64,000 nucleotides of DNA, taken from NCBI RefSeq assembly GCF_020881035.1, contig NZ_JAJITC010000005.1:310001-374000 (forward strand), read 5' to 3'. The notes under the pieces were generated by a model. It saw only the letters and a program-made list of their open reading frames with translations. It was not told the origin of the DNA and did no database searches. Made by a program: the position numbers and the translations under genes. Below, piece by piece: positions 1 through 8,246 of the stretch; positions within the stretch are counted from its first letter, which is position 1, and every line of letters begins with the position of its first letter. This DNA comes from Paraburkholderia translucens (GTDB lineage: Bacteria; Pseudomonadota; Gammaproteobacteria; Burkholderiales; Burkholderiaceae).

Positions 1-111
1 AATCACGAGGCTGAACATCTGCACATCGAGTGAATCGAGTGCCCATCCGCCGAAGCACGCCCAGAACGTACGTCGCTCACTGCCCGATATTTCGCCAAAC
101 CACTTGAACAT
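1..111 (-). CDS. MFS transporter, N-terminal fragment (runs off window)
   Basis: Only the first 37 codons are inside the window. They read from an ATG at 109-111 with a good ribosome binding site (AGGAGA) just upstream. The residues FWACFGGWALDSLDVQMFSL match the cytoplasmic lead-in and start of the first helix of MFS metabolite:proton symporters, where a WALDxxD motif is typical. The gene follows the GntR regulator on the same strand after a 60-base gap, so the two are probably co-transcribed. The substrate cannot be read from the fragment; aromatic acid or sialic-acid-type symporters are the closest in feel. Family is seen in sequence; function is inference. Confidence 0.75.
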   Translation of the reverse strand, partial: MFKWFGEISGSERRTFWACFGGWALDSLDVQMFSLVI

Positions 112-171
112 GGCTGTCTCCTGCGTTCGCGATCCGTTCGTGGGGATCGTCGTTTTGTTATAGGGCGAGCG

Positions 172-894
172 TCAGCGGATCTCGGCCTGATAGATGAATT
201 CGCTGGCGGGACCGCGCGAGCGCCGCCATTCGAGGGGCTGCCGGTCGTATCCGTACGCGAGCCGCTCGATCACCACGGCGGGCGTACCCGGCTCGATCTG
301 CAGGAGCCGCGCGTGCTGCGGGCCGATCGCTTCCACGGTCAATGTTTCCGTCGCAGTGGCCACGACCTGGTTGCAGGTCGCCTCGTACACCGGGTACAGC
401 AGGTCGCCGATCTCCGTCAGCTCGAGTTGCGCGAACGCGGCAAAGCGGACGTAGGGCAGCCATATCTCTTCGGCGAGCATCGGCACGCCGTCGATCAGAC
501 GAAGACGCGACATCTGGATGACCCGGGCGCTACTCGATAGCTGCAATGTCGCGGCGACGGCGGACGGTGCATCGACGACATCGCGGCGCAGGATGCGGCT
601 TTCGGGAATGCGCCGCTCGCCTTGTCGCGTCTGGAAACGGAAGAAACGGAACAGCGAGCTGTCAAAGGTGGCGCGGCGAACGAATGTCCCCCTGCCCTGA
701 AAGCGCTCCAGCAAGCCCTCGGCGACGAGCAGATCCACCGCCTTGCGGACCGTGCCCACAGCCACGTCATAGCTCCTGGCGAGCGCCTGCTCGGTGGGAA
801 TGGCTTCACCCGGCCGCCAGTGGCGGGCCGCGATCAAAGCCACCATTTCATCGCGCAGGCGCTGGTAGCGCGGTAGCCGGTCACTAGCTTGCAT
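172..894 (-). CDS. GntR family transcriptional regulator (HutC/UTRA subfamily)
   Basis: A 240-residue repressor-type regulator. Residues about 10-75 form the winged helix of the GntR family (PTEQALARSYDVAVGTVRKA, then GLLERFQGRGTFV). Residues about 95-235 are a UTRA ligand-binding domain (MSRLRLIDGVPMLAEEIWLP, then EPGTPAVVIERLAYG), which places it in the HutC subfamily. The ATG is preceded by GGGGAGG at ideal spacing. It is divergent from an MFS transporter at 1059 and precedes another at 111, so it probably controls uptake of one metabolite through both. The divergent region carries two identical inverted 13-base sites, one 17 bases from this start, which suggests autoregulation. The inducer is unknown. 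Confidence 0.9.
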   Translation of the reverse strand: MQASDRLPRYQRLRDEMVALIAARHWRPGEAIPTEQALARSYDVAVGTVRKAVDLLVAEGLLERFQGRGTFVRRATFDSSLFRFFRFQTRQGERRIPESRILRRDVVDAPSAVAATLQLSSSARVIQMSRLRLIDGVPMLAEEIWLPYVRFAAFAQLELTEIGDLLYPVYEATCNQVVATATETLTVEAIGPQHARLLQIEPGTPAVVIERLAYGYDRQPLEWRRSRGPASEFIYQAEIR

Positions 895-910
895 CTTCGC
901 CTCCCCTCAG

Positions 911-923
911 ATTCATATATATG
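911..923. promoter_or_regulatory. Candidate GntR operator, left copy
   Basis: ATTCATATATATG. Its exact reverse complement occurs at 1029-1041. Each copy has the palindromic core CATATATATG. This copy lies 17 bases upstream of the GntR start codon. HutC-type regulators bind short AT-rich palindromes, so operator function is a reasonable inference. Confidence 0.55.
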
Positions 924-1028
924 ATTGCATGAGTTAGTGTCCCGTCGGCTTGGTAGTAACCCTAGAATGCCTAATCTACGTGGCATAACGGGTTAATACC
1001 CATTGCCGATCTAGGCAAGCCAAGCAAA

Positions 1029-1041
1029 CATATATATGAAT
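1029..1041. promoter_or_regulatory. Candidate GntR operator, right copy
   Basis: CATATATATGAAT, the perfect inverted partner of 911-923. It lies 17 bases upstream of the GTG start of the MFS gene. The centres of the two palindromic cores are 115 bases apart, about eleven helical turns, which would suit DNA looping between two dimers. Confidence 0.55.
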
Positions 1042-1058
1042 TTAACCGGAGATTGTTT

Positions 1059-2360
1059 GTGAGCCCAACCCCGCCCACCGAGCAGGCCGTCGTGACGAAA
1101 ATCGCGTGGCGGCTTATGCCGCTTCTGATCGTGATGTTCCTGATCGCCTTCATCGATAGACAGAACGTCGGCTTCGCCAAGCTGCAGATGGTGCATGCGC
1201 TCGGGATGTCCGAAGCGTCGTATGGCTTGGGCGCTTCGCTCTTCTTCATCGGCTATCTGATGTTCGAAGTGCCGAGCACGCTCGCGCTGCATCGCTACGG
1301 CGCACGCCTGTGGCTCGCGCGAATCATGGTGACGTGGGGCGCCGTCACGGTGGCGATGGCCTTTACGCATTCGATGGGGCTCTTCTACGTGCTCCGGTTC
1401 GCACTGGGCGTTGCCGAAGCCGGCTTCTATCCTGGCGTGATCTTCTATCTGACGCTGTGGTTTCCGCAGAGCCATCGCACGCGCATGCTCGGCTTCTTCA
1501 CGCTCGGCAGTGCGCTTGCCAACATGCTTGGCTCGCTCGCGGGCGGTTTGCTGCTGTCGCTCGACGGCAACCTTGGTCTGGCAGGCTGGCAGTGGGTGTT
1601 CGTGGCGACGGGCGTGCCGGCTATCGTCATCGCGTTGATTGCGCTGCGCTATCTGCCGGAATCGCTCGAGCATGCGCCGTTTCTTTCCGGCGCCGAAAAG
1701 AACCTGATGGTGGCTGCGCTCAAGCGTGAAACGCCAGCCGAAGCCGTTTCCGAACACCCGTGGCGCGCGCTCGTCGACAAGCGCGTGCTGATGTTCGCGG
1801 GCGGCTACATGATGATGTCGACGTCGCTCTATGGCGTGACCTACTGGATGCCGACGCTTCTAAAGAGTAGCGGTGTCTCGCATTCAATGAATGGATTGCT
1901 CAACATGATCCCCTGGATGCTTTCCGCGCTGCTTCTGCTCTGGCTGCCCGCGAAGCTCAAGCGCGAAGGCGTCGTGCTCAAGGCGATGACGGCGGTGGCG
2001 AGCATCGGCGTCATCGGCTTCGCGCTGAGTCTCGTGCTGCCGGGTTTGCCGCTGCGATTCGCCGCGCTCGTGCTGGGCGGCGCGTGCATTCCGTTGCTGT
2101 ATCCGTGCTTCTGGTCACTGCCGCCGCGTTTCTTCACGGGCGCGCGCGCAGCGGCGAGCATCGCGGCAATCAATTCCATTGGTAACCTGGGCGGCTTCTT
2201 TGCGCAGAACCTGATGCCCTACGTCGGAAAACTGGCCGGCAACGCGAGCGCGCCGATGCTGGTGCCTGTCGTCTGTCTCACACTGCTCGGCGCGGGTATG
2301 TCGGTCGCGTGGGCATCAAGTGGGCGCGGTGCGCATGCGCGTGTCGCGGCAGGGCAATAA
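1059..2360 (+). CDS. MFS transporter, anion:cation symporter (ACS) family
   Basis: A 433-residue, twelve-helix MFS permease. The early motif IDRQNVGFAKLQM is the signature of the ACS family, which carries organic anions such as tartrate, glucarate, phthalate and other carboxylates. GTG at 1059 is preferred over TTG at 1053 because the GGAG at 1048-1051 sits 7 bases before the GTG but only 1 base before the TTG. It is divergent from the GntR gene and carries an operator-like site just before its start, so it is probably the main target of that regulator. It ends 21 bases from the convergent E2 gene. The exact substrate is not determinable. Confidence 0.9.
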   Translation: MSPTPPTEQAVVTKIAWRLMPLLIVMFLIAFIDRQNVGFAKLQMVHALGMSEASYGLGASLFFIGYLMFEVPSTLALHRYGARLWLARIMVTWGAVTVAMAFTHSMGLFYVLRFALGVAEAGFYPGVIFYLTLWFPQSHRTRMLGFFTLGSALANMLGSLAGGLLLSLDGNLGLAGWQWVFVATGVPAIVIALIALRYLPESLEHAPFLSGAEKNLMVAALKRETPAEAVSEHPWRALVDKRVLMFAGGYMMMSTSLYGVTYWMPTLLKSSGVSHSMNGLLNMIPWMLSALLLLWLPAKLKREGVVLKAMTAVASIGVIGFALSLVLPGLPLRFAALVLGGACIPLLYPCFWSLPPRFFTGARAAASIAAINSIGNLGGFFAQNLMPYVGKLAGNASAPMLVPVVCLTLLGAGMSVAWASSGRGAHARVAAGQ

Positions 2361-2381
2361 GCCCTGACCCGGCGCGCCCGG

Positions 2382-3494
2382 CTACTGCGCCATCTGCAAA
2401 TCGGCAATCGTCGCGGCGAGAAAACGCGCGGCCTCACCGCCGGTGACGACCCGATGATCGAATGTCAGACTCAGCGGCAAGATCCGATGCACGGCGGGAA
2501 CGCCGGCTGCCGCCACGACCTGCGCGTGAATGCGTCCGGCTCCGAGAATCGCAACCGTGGGCGGCACGACAATAGGAGCCGCATATTTGCCGGCGATCAT
2601 GCCGAAGTTCGACAGCGTGATCGTATTGCCGCGAAGTTCTTCCGGCGGGATCTTGCGGGCCCGGATGTCGGCGCGCATCCGCTCGAGCCCGCCGCGCAGA
2701 TCCGCTGCGTCGCGATGCGCGACGTCGCGCAATACAGGCACGAAAAGGCCATCCGGCAGATCGACCGCAATGCCAAGATCGATCTTCCCCAGCACGTGGC
2801 GTCGCCCTGTGTGTCCCTCGAACCACGCATTGAGCCCCGGCTCGGCACGGCATCCTGCCACCAGCGCGCGGATCAGCCGGATCGTGACATCGGTATGCGG
2901 CGGCCACGCATCGATGTCGGCGTCGTCGATGACGGTCGCCGCCGCCACTTCGCTCTGGGCGCGCGCCATGTTCTGCGCCATCGCGCGCCGCACGCCGCGC
3001 AGCACTTCGGGCGGCCCGAGTTCGGCGAGAACCTTCGCGACGCGCTGCACGTCGGCCGCCGTGACGACTCCCTCCGGCCCTGACGGCGTTACCATCGCCA
3101 GATCGACATCCAGCTTGCGCGCGAGCGCCCGCGCCGCCGGAATCGCCTTGATCACGCCCGCACCCGCACCCGTGCCGCCAGGCGCCGGCGGCGCTTCCTG
3201 CACGACCTGCTGGCCGACTTCCACGTGACCGACCACGGTGCCGGCATCGGCTTCGTCGCCTTCTCCTTCGAATGCGGCGAGCGGCGCGCCCAGATGCACG
3301 ACATCGCCCGGCTGGCCGAACAGCTTCGCGATCCGACCGGCTTGCGGCGACGGAATCTCCACGATCGCTTTCGCCGTTTCGACTGACAACAGCGGCTGAT
3401 CCGTGCGAACCTCTTCGCCCGTCCGAACGTGCCACTCGACGATCTCCGCTTCCTGCAAGCCTTCTCCGAGATCGGGCAGTTTGAAGACTTTCAT
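2382..3494 (-). CDS. 2-oxo acid dehydrogenase E2 component (dihydrolipoamide acyltransferase)
   Basis: A 370-residue E2 subunit that would transfer an acyl group from the E1-bound intermediate to CoA. The start is the ATG at 3492-3494 giving MKVFKLPDLGEG, the canonical lipoyl-domain opening; longer upstream reading lacks homology. There is one lipoyl domain (1-75, lipoyl lysine 42 in VETAKA), a subunit-binding domain (about 110-150, AARALARKLDVDLAMV) and a C-terminal catalytic domain. The catalytic motif reads DHRVVTGGEAA: the histidine is present, but the position that is Asp in HRxxDG is Thr. The gene follows E1 beta by 4 bases. No E3 (lipoamide dehydrogenase) gene is nearby, so it would be shared from elsewhere. 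Substrate (branched-chain 2-oxo acids, pyruvate or acetoin) is unresolved. Confidence 0.88.
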   Translation of the reverse strand: MKVFKLPDLGEGLQEAEIVEWHVRTGEEVRTDQPLLSVETAKAIVEIPSPQAGRIAKLFGQPGDVVHLGAPLAAFEGEGDEADAGTVVGHVEVGQQVVQEAPPAPGGTGAGAGVIKAIPAARALARKLDVDLAMVTPSGPEGVVTAADVQRVAKVLAELGPPEVLRGVRRAMAQNMARAQSEVAAATVIDDADIDAWPPHTDVTIRLIRALVAGCRAEPGLNAWFEGHTGRRHVLGKIDLGIAVDLPDGLFVPVLRDVAHRDAADLRGGLERMRADIRARKIPPEELRGNTITLSNFGMIAGKYAAPIVVPPTVAILGAGRIHAQVVAAAGVPAVHRILPLSLTFDHRVVTGGEAARFLAATIADLQMAQ

Positions 3495-3498
3495 GGCT

Positions 3499-4479
3499 TC
3501 ACGACGCCTCCAGAGTCTGCCTGGCCGCGGCAACGATGCGCTGCGCGGCTGGCATGTATTGATTCTCGAGTCTGTACAGCGGAACCACGACGTCATAGCC
3601 GGTGACGCGCTGCACGGGTGCGAGCAGCGAGTACAGTCCGCGCTCGGCGATATTGGCGGCAATCTCCGCGCCAACTCCTCCGGTGCGCGAGCCTTCGTGC
3701 ACGATCACACAGCGCCCGGTTTTTGCTACCGACGCGAGAATGGTGTTCATGTCGAGCGGTTTGAGCGTCATCACGTCGATCACCTCGGCCATCACGCCTT
3801 CCTGCGCAAGCAGATCGGCTGCGTCCTGCACGTCCTTCAACGCTCCGCCCCAACTGACCAAGGTGAGGTCCGATCCGACGCGCAACGTCGTGCAGCTGTC
3901 GAGCGGAAGTGCTTCGCCGTTATCGTCGACCGGCTGCCTGTAGAGCCGGTAGAGTCGCGTCGGCTCGAAGAAGATCACGGGGTCCGGGTCGCGAATCGAC
4001 GCGAGCAGCAAACCGTAAGCGCGCGCCGGAGAGGACGGTGTCACGACACGCAATCCGGGGATGTGGGTGAACAATGCTTCAGGACTTTCGGAATGATGCT
4101 CCGGCGCGTGAATCCCTGCGCCGCACGGCGCGCGGATCACGAGCGGGCACGTTAGCCGTCCGCGTGTTCGATGCCGCAATCGCGACGCGTGATTCAGAAC
4201 GTGATCGATGGCCGGATAGATGAACCCGCTGAACTGGATCTCCACGACCGGCCTCAAACCCATCGCCGCCATGCCGATCGCAGTACCCGCAATCGCGGTT
4301 TCCGCCAGGGGCGTATCGATCACCCGCTGCGCGCCGAATCGCGCCTGTAATCCGGCCGTCGCGCGAAACACACCGCCATTCACGCCGATATCCTCGCCGA
4401 GCAGCACGACGGCCGGGTCGTGCGCCAATTCGTAGGCGAGCGCCTGATTGAGCGCCTCGACCATGTTGAGGTCAGCCAT
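3499..4479 (-). CDS. 2-oxo acid dehydrogenase E1 component, beta subunit
   Basis: A 326-residue transketolase-like beta subunit. It opens MADLNMVEALNQALAYEL and has the usual VLLGEDIGVNGGVFRATAG and FSGFIYPAIDHVLNHASRLR blocks, then the C-terminal transketolase domain (VIDVMTLKPLDMNTILASV, VIVHEGSRTGGVGAEIAA). With E1 alpha it forms the thiamine diphosphate-dependent decarboxylase of a BCKDH/PDH-type complex. The start at 4479 overlaps the end of E1 alpha by 8 bases, so translation is probably coupled. An upstream in-frame extension exists but lies inside E1 alpha and was rejected. Confidence 0.92.
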   Translation of the reverse strand: MADLNMVEALNQALAYELAHDPAVVLLGEDIGVNGGVFRATAGLQARFGAQRVIDTPLAETAIAGTAIGMAAMGLRPVVEIQFSGFIYPAIDHVLNHASRLRHRTRGRLTCPLVIRAPCGAGIHAPEHHSESPEALFTHIPGLRVVTPSSPARAYGLLLASIRDPDPVIFFEPTRLYRLYRQPVDDNGEALPLDSCTTLRVGSDLTLVSWGGALKDVQDAADLLAQEGVMAEVIDVMTLKPLDMNTILASVAKTGRCVIVHEGSRTGGVGAEIAANIAERGLYSLLAPVQRVTGYDVVVPLYRLENQYMPAAQRIVAAARQTLEAS

Positions 4480-5560
4480 GGCGGTTCCCCGCGGCAGGCG
4501 CGAAATGCCGTGCCATGGCGAGTTGCTCACGCATCGCTTCTGGCAAGGTCTCGTACAGGTGATCGAACATGGCGGAGGTATCCGGCGGCGGTACCGCGAG
4601 ATACGCATCGACGGCCTCCTCGACCTGCGCAAGACACGCGCGGCCGAGTTGCTCGTCCTGCGCCTTGTCCCAAACGTTCATATGCATGAGGTACGTGCGC
4701 AAGCGCAGCAACGGCTCGTATGTCCATTGCTTGCTGAGGACCTCGGCGTCGCGATAGCGGGTCGCGTCATCGGCTGTCGTGTGATCGCCCAGGCGATAGC
4801 TCAGTGCTTCGATCAGCGTCGGGCCATCGCCGCGGCGAGCCTTCGCGAGCGCCGCGTGGACCACCTGATGCATTGCGATGACGTCGTTGCCGTCGACCTG
4901 CAACCCATCGATTCCCGCCGCAATCGCTTTTTGCGCGAGCGTCTGTGCAGCGCTCTGGCGATGGCGCGGCACCGAGATGGCCCACTGGTTGTTATTGACC
5001 ACGAGAACGAGCGGCGCCTGCCAGACGCCAGCCATGTTCATCGCTTCATAGAAGTCGCCTTTGGAGGTGCCGCCGTCGCCGAATATCGCCACCGCGACGC
5101 GCGGTTCGCGACGCACCAGGAACGCGTAGGCCGCGCCGGCTGCGTGGCACACCTGCGTGCCGATCGGCACACAGTTTGGGAAGTCCTGGCGCGGCACGCT
5201 GAAGTCGCTGCCGCGTTCGTCGCCACCCCAGTACAGCAAACTTTCCGTCATCGTGACGCCGCGCAGCAATTGCGCGGCATGATCCCGATAGGAAGGAAAC
5301 AGCACGTCGTCGCGCTCCATCGCGCTGGCGACGCCGACGCCGATCGCCTCCTGGCCGACCGACGACGCAAAGGTGCCAAGCTTGCCGGTACGCTGCAGCG
5401 CAACTGCCTTGGTATCGAAGGCCCGTGTCAGCACCATCGCGCGATAGAGCGGAACCAGCGCGATCGGGTCCCGTGCAAACGCAGGCAATGGTTGCGCCGG
5501 CTCACCATCGGGGCCCAGGTACTGAACGTAGCCGATATGAAAACTGGCAGCCGTGCTCAT
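4472..5560 (-). CDS. 2-oxo acid dehydrogenase E1 component, alpha subunit
   Basis: A 362-residue alpha subunit of a heterotetrameric E1. The thiamine diphosphate motif is present as GDGGTSKGDFYEAMN with the closing NNNQWAIS, and FPSYRDHAAQL is the conserved substrate-side loop. It is the first gene of a three-gene operon (E1 alpha, E1 beta, E2) read leftwards. A strong ribosome binding site (GGAGGG) precedes the ATG at 5560. Such stand-alone operons are annotated either as branched-chain 2-oxo acid or as pyruvate/acetoin dehydrogenase; the sequence alone does not decide. No dedicated regulator lies next to it. Confidence 0.92.
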   Translation of the reverse strand: MSTAASFHIGYVQYLGPDGEPAQPLPAFARDPIALVPLYRAMVLTRAFDTKAVALQRTGKLGTFASSVGQEAIGVGVASAMERDDVLFPSYRDHAAQLLRGVTMTESLLYWGGDERGSDFSVPRQDFPNCVPIGTQVCHAAGAAYAFLVRREPRVAVAIFGDGGTSKGDFYEAMNMAGVWQAPLVLVVNNNQWAISVPRHRQSAAQTLAQKAIAAGIDGLQVDGNDVIAMHQVVHAALAKARRGDGPTLIEALSYRLGDHTTADDATRYRDAEVLSKQWTYEPLLRLRTYLMHMNVWDKAQDEQLGRACLAQVEEAVDAYLAVPPPDTSAMFDHLYETLPEAMREQLAMARHFAPAAGNRHG

Positions 5561-5753
5561 GACCGCCCTCCATGATCATTCAGATATCGTACCCGTGCCG
5601 GAGTTCATGCGCACGAACGCTGCCGCACGAACAATGCTGCGATCGCGCACTCGAATCACGGCCAAAGGTCTTGCCTCGTTAATTGCTTGCAGCAAAGTAG
5701 CAGGGAATAACACCCTCACGGCGCACACCCGAAGCCGTCCTCAGATGAATCAC

Positions 5754-5792
5754 GGCACCGCTCGGCGACTTCCAGCGTCGCCGAGCGGTGCC
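5754..5792 (-). terminator. Strong hairpin after the DUF1214 gene
   Basis: A perfect 16-base stem (5754-5769 with 5777-5792) and a 7-base loop, starting 24 bases beyond the stop codon of the leftward DUF1214 gene. There is no clear T run, so termination is inferred from position and stem strength. The rest of 5561-5815 shows no gene. Confidence 0.6.
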
Positions 5793-5815
5793 CCATTCAC
5801 ACCGACGCGAAAAGC

Positions 5816-7141
5816 TCAGGGTGCGTATCGCGATGCGTAACTCGCGGCACGCGCAGCCAATTGTGCCTGTCGGTCCGCCGCGGTAACGTACTTCGTCGTC
5901 GAGGGCAGAACGCTGCCGAGGTCGCTCAGCTTCACAAGCTGGGCCGTCGCCGATGGTCCCACCGCTGCGGGTGTCGCCGGCAACCCTTGCCAGCGCAGGT
6001 TGAGGAAGCCCTGGTGCAAACCAACCGTATCGACCCAGTTGTAGACGCCCGGGTCTTTGGGGGAGACCACGAACGTGTACGTGCCATCCGGATTGGGCAC
6101 CGCTTGCGCGTTGTTCAACGTCTGGGTGTGGTTAATGTAGTCGGTCGTAATCGTCCACCGGCCATAGGCCGGCGCGATGAAGTACTTTGCCCCGCCGAGG
6201 TTGACATTGACGACGAGTGCTTCATCGTCGGCAAGTTGAAATGCGCTGTAGGTGGCCGCCTGGTTCGCGAGGCGTCCCCCGGTGCCGCCAAGCGACGGTG
6301 CGGGCAGCGTATTGACGGGTTGAGCGTACCCAAGGGTGTTATAGCCAACGAACTGGGCAGCGGCAGCCGGAGTTTGCAGCGTGGCCGCGAGAGTCGCCGC
6401 CAGCGTATCTGCGCTCTGTGCTTGCGTCGAAACGCTCGGAACCCGCTTTATCGCCAGACTGTTGAACTGTTGTACTCCCCATTCGTTGATCGTATCGCGC
6501 ACGAAGATGGACGCTGCTCCAGACACGAGCTGGATATGATTGCCGGGTCCGGTCGACGACGAGTCAGCGTTGATGACGAAACTCCCGTCCGCGTTCGTGG
6601 AGAGCTGGTCGCCGGCGAGATTGGAGAGCGTCGCGCTTGTGTTGCTATAGAGGCTGAAATTGAAATCGACCGGCTTATGCGCGTGGACTGTTCCGGTGAG
6701 GACGTAGCTCGAAGCCGGGTCGATCGGTATCTTGCGGTAGATGGTGTCCGGGTTGTCAAATGTTGTCCGCGATCCCGGCACATTCATTCCGTACCAATTG
6801 TGCGGAGCTGCGAGAAATGAAACCACCTTCGGGGCACTGGCGTCCCCCGAAGCAAGCGATAGCGCGTAGGCGAACACGGTCTCATCGACGGCCTCGTCGA
6901 GATTCGTCAACGCTTCATTCGATACACCGCCCGTTGCCTGAGCGGCCGCCAGCCAGGTCGCTTTGAGCGTCGCTTTCGCCGCAATCACCGCAGGCGCTTG
7001 AGCGACAGCGATGGCGAGTTTCTCGGCGGCCAACTGATCCTGGGTCGCCAAAGGGTTTGGGCTATCCGCAATACTGCCCCCTCCGCAGGCATCCAGAATG
7101 AATGGGAGTGCGGCCAATGCTACCAATCGTCGTTTGAACAT
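5816..7141 (-). CDS. DUF1214-type exported lipoprotein
   Basis: A 441-residue protein. The start at 7141 is chosen because it gives a classic export signal (MFKRRLVALAALPFIL) ending in a lipobox-like LDAC followed by GGG; an in-frame ATG 39 bases upstream would bury this signal. Neither start has a strong ribosome binding site. The middle and end match the DUF1214/DUF1254-like architecture: DNPDTIYRKIPIDPAS near residue 135, and the C-terminal KDPGVYNWVDTVGLHQGFLNLRW. These proteins are envelope proteins of unknown biochemical role. It is isolated between a hairpin and the AraC gene. Lipidation is inferred. Confidence 0.75.
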   Translation of the reverse strand: MFKRRLVALAALPFILDACGGGSIADSPNPLATQDQLAAEKLAIAVAQAPAVIAAKATLKATWLAAAQATGGVSNEALTNLDEAVDETVFAYALSLASGDASAPKVVSFLAAPHNWYGMNVPGSRTTFDNPDTIYRKIPIDPASSYVLTGTVHAHKPVDFNFSLYSNTSATLSNLAGDQLSTNADGSFVINADSSSTGPGNHIQLVSGAASIFVRDTINEWGVQQFNSLAIKRVPSVSTQAQSADTLAATLAATLQTPAAAAQFVGYNTLGYAQPVNTLPAPSLGGTGGRLANQAATYSAFQLADDEALVVNVNLGGAKYFIAPAYGRWTITTDYINHTQTLNNAQAVPNPDGTYTFVVSPKDPGVYNWVDTVGLHQGFLNLRWQGLPATPAAVGPSATAQLVKLSDLGSVLPSTTKYVTAADRQAQLAARAASYASRYAP

Positions 7142-7232
7142 ATCGAGCGTGCGTAGGTTATTAGAAATTTTTGAACGCACAATCTATACGGCGCTGTGGC
7201 GCAGCAGAACCAAGAAAAACGAATATGGAAAG

Positions 7233-8147
7233 TTATTCTTCGGCTATGCCGCTTCTTTTCGGAGCATATTGCGTCGGCGGCAGGCCGACATGACGCGTGA
7301 ACGCGACGCTGAATGCGCTTGCCGAGCTATAGCCCACGCGCGCCGCGATCGTCGCGACGCCGACTTCGTTCCGGCGCAACAGGTTTTTGGCAATGGCCAT
7401 GCGCCACGACAACAGATACTCCATCGGCGCGACGCCGACTGCGCGGCTGAATCGATCGAAGAAAGAGGAACGTGAAAGCGCGGCGGCTTTCGCGAGTTGC
7501 GCAATCGTCCAGGGCTTTTCCGGGCTTTCGTGCATCTGGCGGATGGCGAGCGCGAGACGGGCATCGGCGAGGCCGCGCACGAGACCGGGCGATGCCCCCG
7601 TTTGCGTCGATCGCAACGCTTCGATGAAGAGCACTTCGAGCAGGCGCGCCAGCACGACCTCGCGCGCGGGCCGCTGCGCGCGCGATTCGTCCCGCACGAG
7701 CTTGACGAGCGTCGCTAGCCTGCTATCGCCGCGCACGAGCACGAGTTCGGGCAGAAGCGAGACGAGCAAGGCCGCATCGGGCGAGCCAAACGCGCAGAGG
7801 CCCGCGAGCCATTGCGCTTGCGGCGCGGCCGATGCATCACCGAAACGAAAACTGCCGTCGGCCAGCTGCGCGGGCGCGACATCGCAGACCTCGTCATCGC
7901 CGGGCGGATCGATGCTCGTCATCGCGAAGCTGAAAACCTGAGGCACGAGCACGAAGTCATCGGCCTCAAGAATAAGCGGCTCGCAACCGTTGACGGATAG
8001 CCGAAGCGATCCTTCGAGCACCACGCAATAGAACGGTTGTCCGGCTTCCGTGCGGCTCGCGCGCCAGCGCCCCGCTCCGCTGACCACTTTCGAGAACGTG
8101 GGCGTCGGCTGGAGCAATGTGACGACTTCGGCTAGCGGGTCGATCAT
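7233..8147 (-). CDS. AraC family transcriptional regulator with cupin-type sensor domain
   Basis: A 304-residue regulator. The N-terminal part (about 10-185) has the AraC-type cupin (GQPFYCVVLEGSLRLSVNG, EADDFVLVPQ). The C-terminal part (about 205-300) carries two helix-turn-helices (WTIAQLAKAAALSRSSFFDRF; VATIAARVGYSSASAFSVAF) and the closing GLPPTQYA. It is divergent from the SDR gene at 8247 with 99 bases between, an arrangement typical of a regulator and its target. The ligand is unknown. Confidence 0.92.
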   Translation of the reverse strand: MIDPLAEVVTLLQPTPTFSKVVSGAGRWRASRTEAGQPFYCVVLEGSLRLSVNGCEPLILEADDFVLVPQVFSFAMTSIDPPGDDEVCDVAPAQLADGSFRFGDASAAPQAQWLAGLCAFGSPDAALLVSLLPELVLVRGDSRLATLVKLVRDESRAQRPAREVVLARLLEVLFIEALRSTQTGASPGLVRGLADARLALAIRQMHESPEKPWTIAQLAKAAALSRSSFFDRFSRAVGVAPMEYLLSWRMAIAKNLLRRNEVGVATIAARVGYSSASAFSVAFTRHVGLPPTQYAPKRSGIAEE

Positions 8148-8246
8148 GATCGGACGATCTCGAATGAGACGTGGACTTTCGATTGTAGCGAATCCGGCCG
8201 GTCACGACGTATCGTGGAGTAACCGTCACCGACCACAGGAGTCGAC

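Noticed and set aside
949..977. TTGGTA-N16-TAATCT as a promoter for the MFS gene
   Set aside because: Weak match at non-ideal spacing; not convincing without mapping.
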